Shown: in pieces, positions 63,858-64,000 of the stretch | Position numbering within the stretch: the stretch's first letter is position 1 | How the letters are laid out: every line of letters starts with the position of its first letter | Source of the DNA: Cupidesulfovibrio sp000226255 | Lineage (GTDB): Bacteria > Desulfobacterota > Desulfovibrionia > Desulfovibrionales > Desulfovibrionaceae | Reading direction: 5' to 3' | Assembly (NCBI RefSeq): GCF_003402415.2 | Contig: NZ_AP036014.1 | Coordinates: 2,728,001-2,792,000 of the forward strand | DNA: 64,000 nucleotides | The notes under the pieces: generated by a model | What the model saw: only the letters and a program-made list of their open reading frames with translations | Told to the model about the DNA's origin: nothing | The model's database searches: none | Made by a program: the position numbers and the translations under genes

Positions 63858-64000
63858 TGCACACCTCCTGCCGACGCTTCGACGGCGATCTTGCGCGGCT
63901 TCACGGCTTCGGCCTTGGGCAGGGTGACCCGCAGGATGCCGTTTTCGCTGCGGGCGGAAACACGGTCTCGATCCACGGGCACGTTCAGGCTCAGGATGCG
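63854..64000 (-). CDS. Second Hsp20-family protein, 3' end only (cut by window end)
   Basis: The last 48 codons of an upstream Hsp20 gene: RILSLNVPVDRDRVSARSEN, then GILRVTLPKAE and KPRKIAV, the C-terminal half of an alpha-crystallin domain. The stop overlaps the next hsp20 start by ATGA, so the two small heat-shock proteins are co-translated, a layout common where they form mixed oligomers. The N-terminal part lies beyond 64000. Confidence 0.88.
   Translation of the reverse strand, partial: RILSLNVPVDRDRVSARSENGILRVTLPKAEAVKPRKIAVEASAGGVQ

Overview
The window is GC-rich (about two thirds G+C), uses strong AGGAGG-type ribosome binding sites and packs genes tightly. Gene content and order (lysS-lolC-lolD-bamA-amiC-skp-lpxD-fabZ-lpxA-lpxI, a YeiH-type putative sulfate exporter, large PAS/GAF signalling proteins) suggest a diderm deltaproteobacterial sulfate reducer of the Desulfovibrio/Nitratidesulfovibrio type. 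This assignment is from recognition only. No phage, transposase, CRISPR or rRNA genes were seen.

Layout. 1-2.2 kb: the 3' part of a sigma-54 activator and a flavin reductase-like protein. 2.3-6.5 kb (minus): NifX-like protein, thiE/thiM (ATGA-coupled), a PLP aminotransferase and LpxI. 6.6-18.8 kb (minus): a cell-envelope block that charges lysine (LysS), releases lipoproteins (LolCD), builds outer-membrane proteins (BamA, Skp), cleaves peptidoglycan (AmiC) and makes lipid A (LpxD, FabZ, LpxA, then LpxI). Two clear terminators divide it. 19.0-27.9 kb: two identical tRNA-Asn genes, each with the same terminator, bracket a transport/methylation cassette (YeiH, P2A Ca-type ATPase, radical SAM enzyme, ICMT-like methyltransferase, NhaA).

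28.3-40.8 kb: a chemoreceptor, an EF-hand protein, a seven-module hybrid kinase, a YgiQ radical SAM protein with a long Arg/Gly tail, an unusual protein that reads as a fusion of FliM-like and FliG-like modules, an EVE protein and SlyX. 40.8-48.2 kb: VanZ-like and rhodanese proteins; a redox/electrophile cassette (FMN reductase, small alpha-beta-barrel protein, Old Yellow Enzyme, 4-OT tautomerase, nitroreductase) divergent from an HxlR regulator; a DMT transporter and a glycerophosphodiesterase. 48.4-52.7 kb: a complete PotABCD polyamine importer. 52.8-64 kb: RarD, an orphan SLOG-like protein, a glycine-zipper lipoprotein, an RRM protein, a GGDEF-EAL protein, a zinc-ribbon protein, a REC-HDOD regulator, a CorA-type transporter and tandem Hsp20 genes, the second cut by the window end.

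The best candidate for something undescribed is the FliM/FliG-like fusion (37364-39880). Next are the twin tRNA-Asn frame and the 9-bp in-frame tandem repeats scattered through otherwise unrelated genes.
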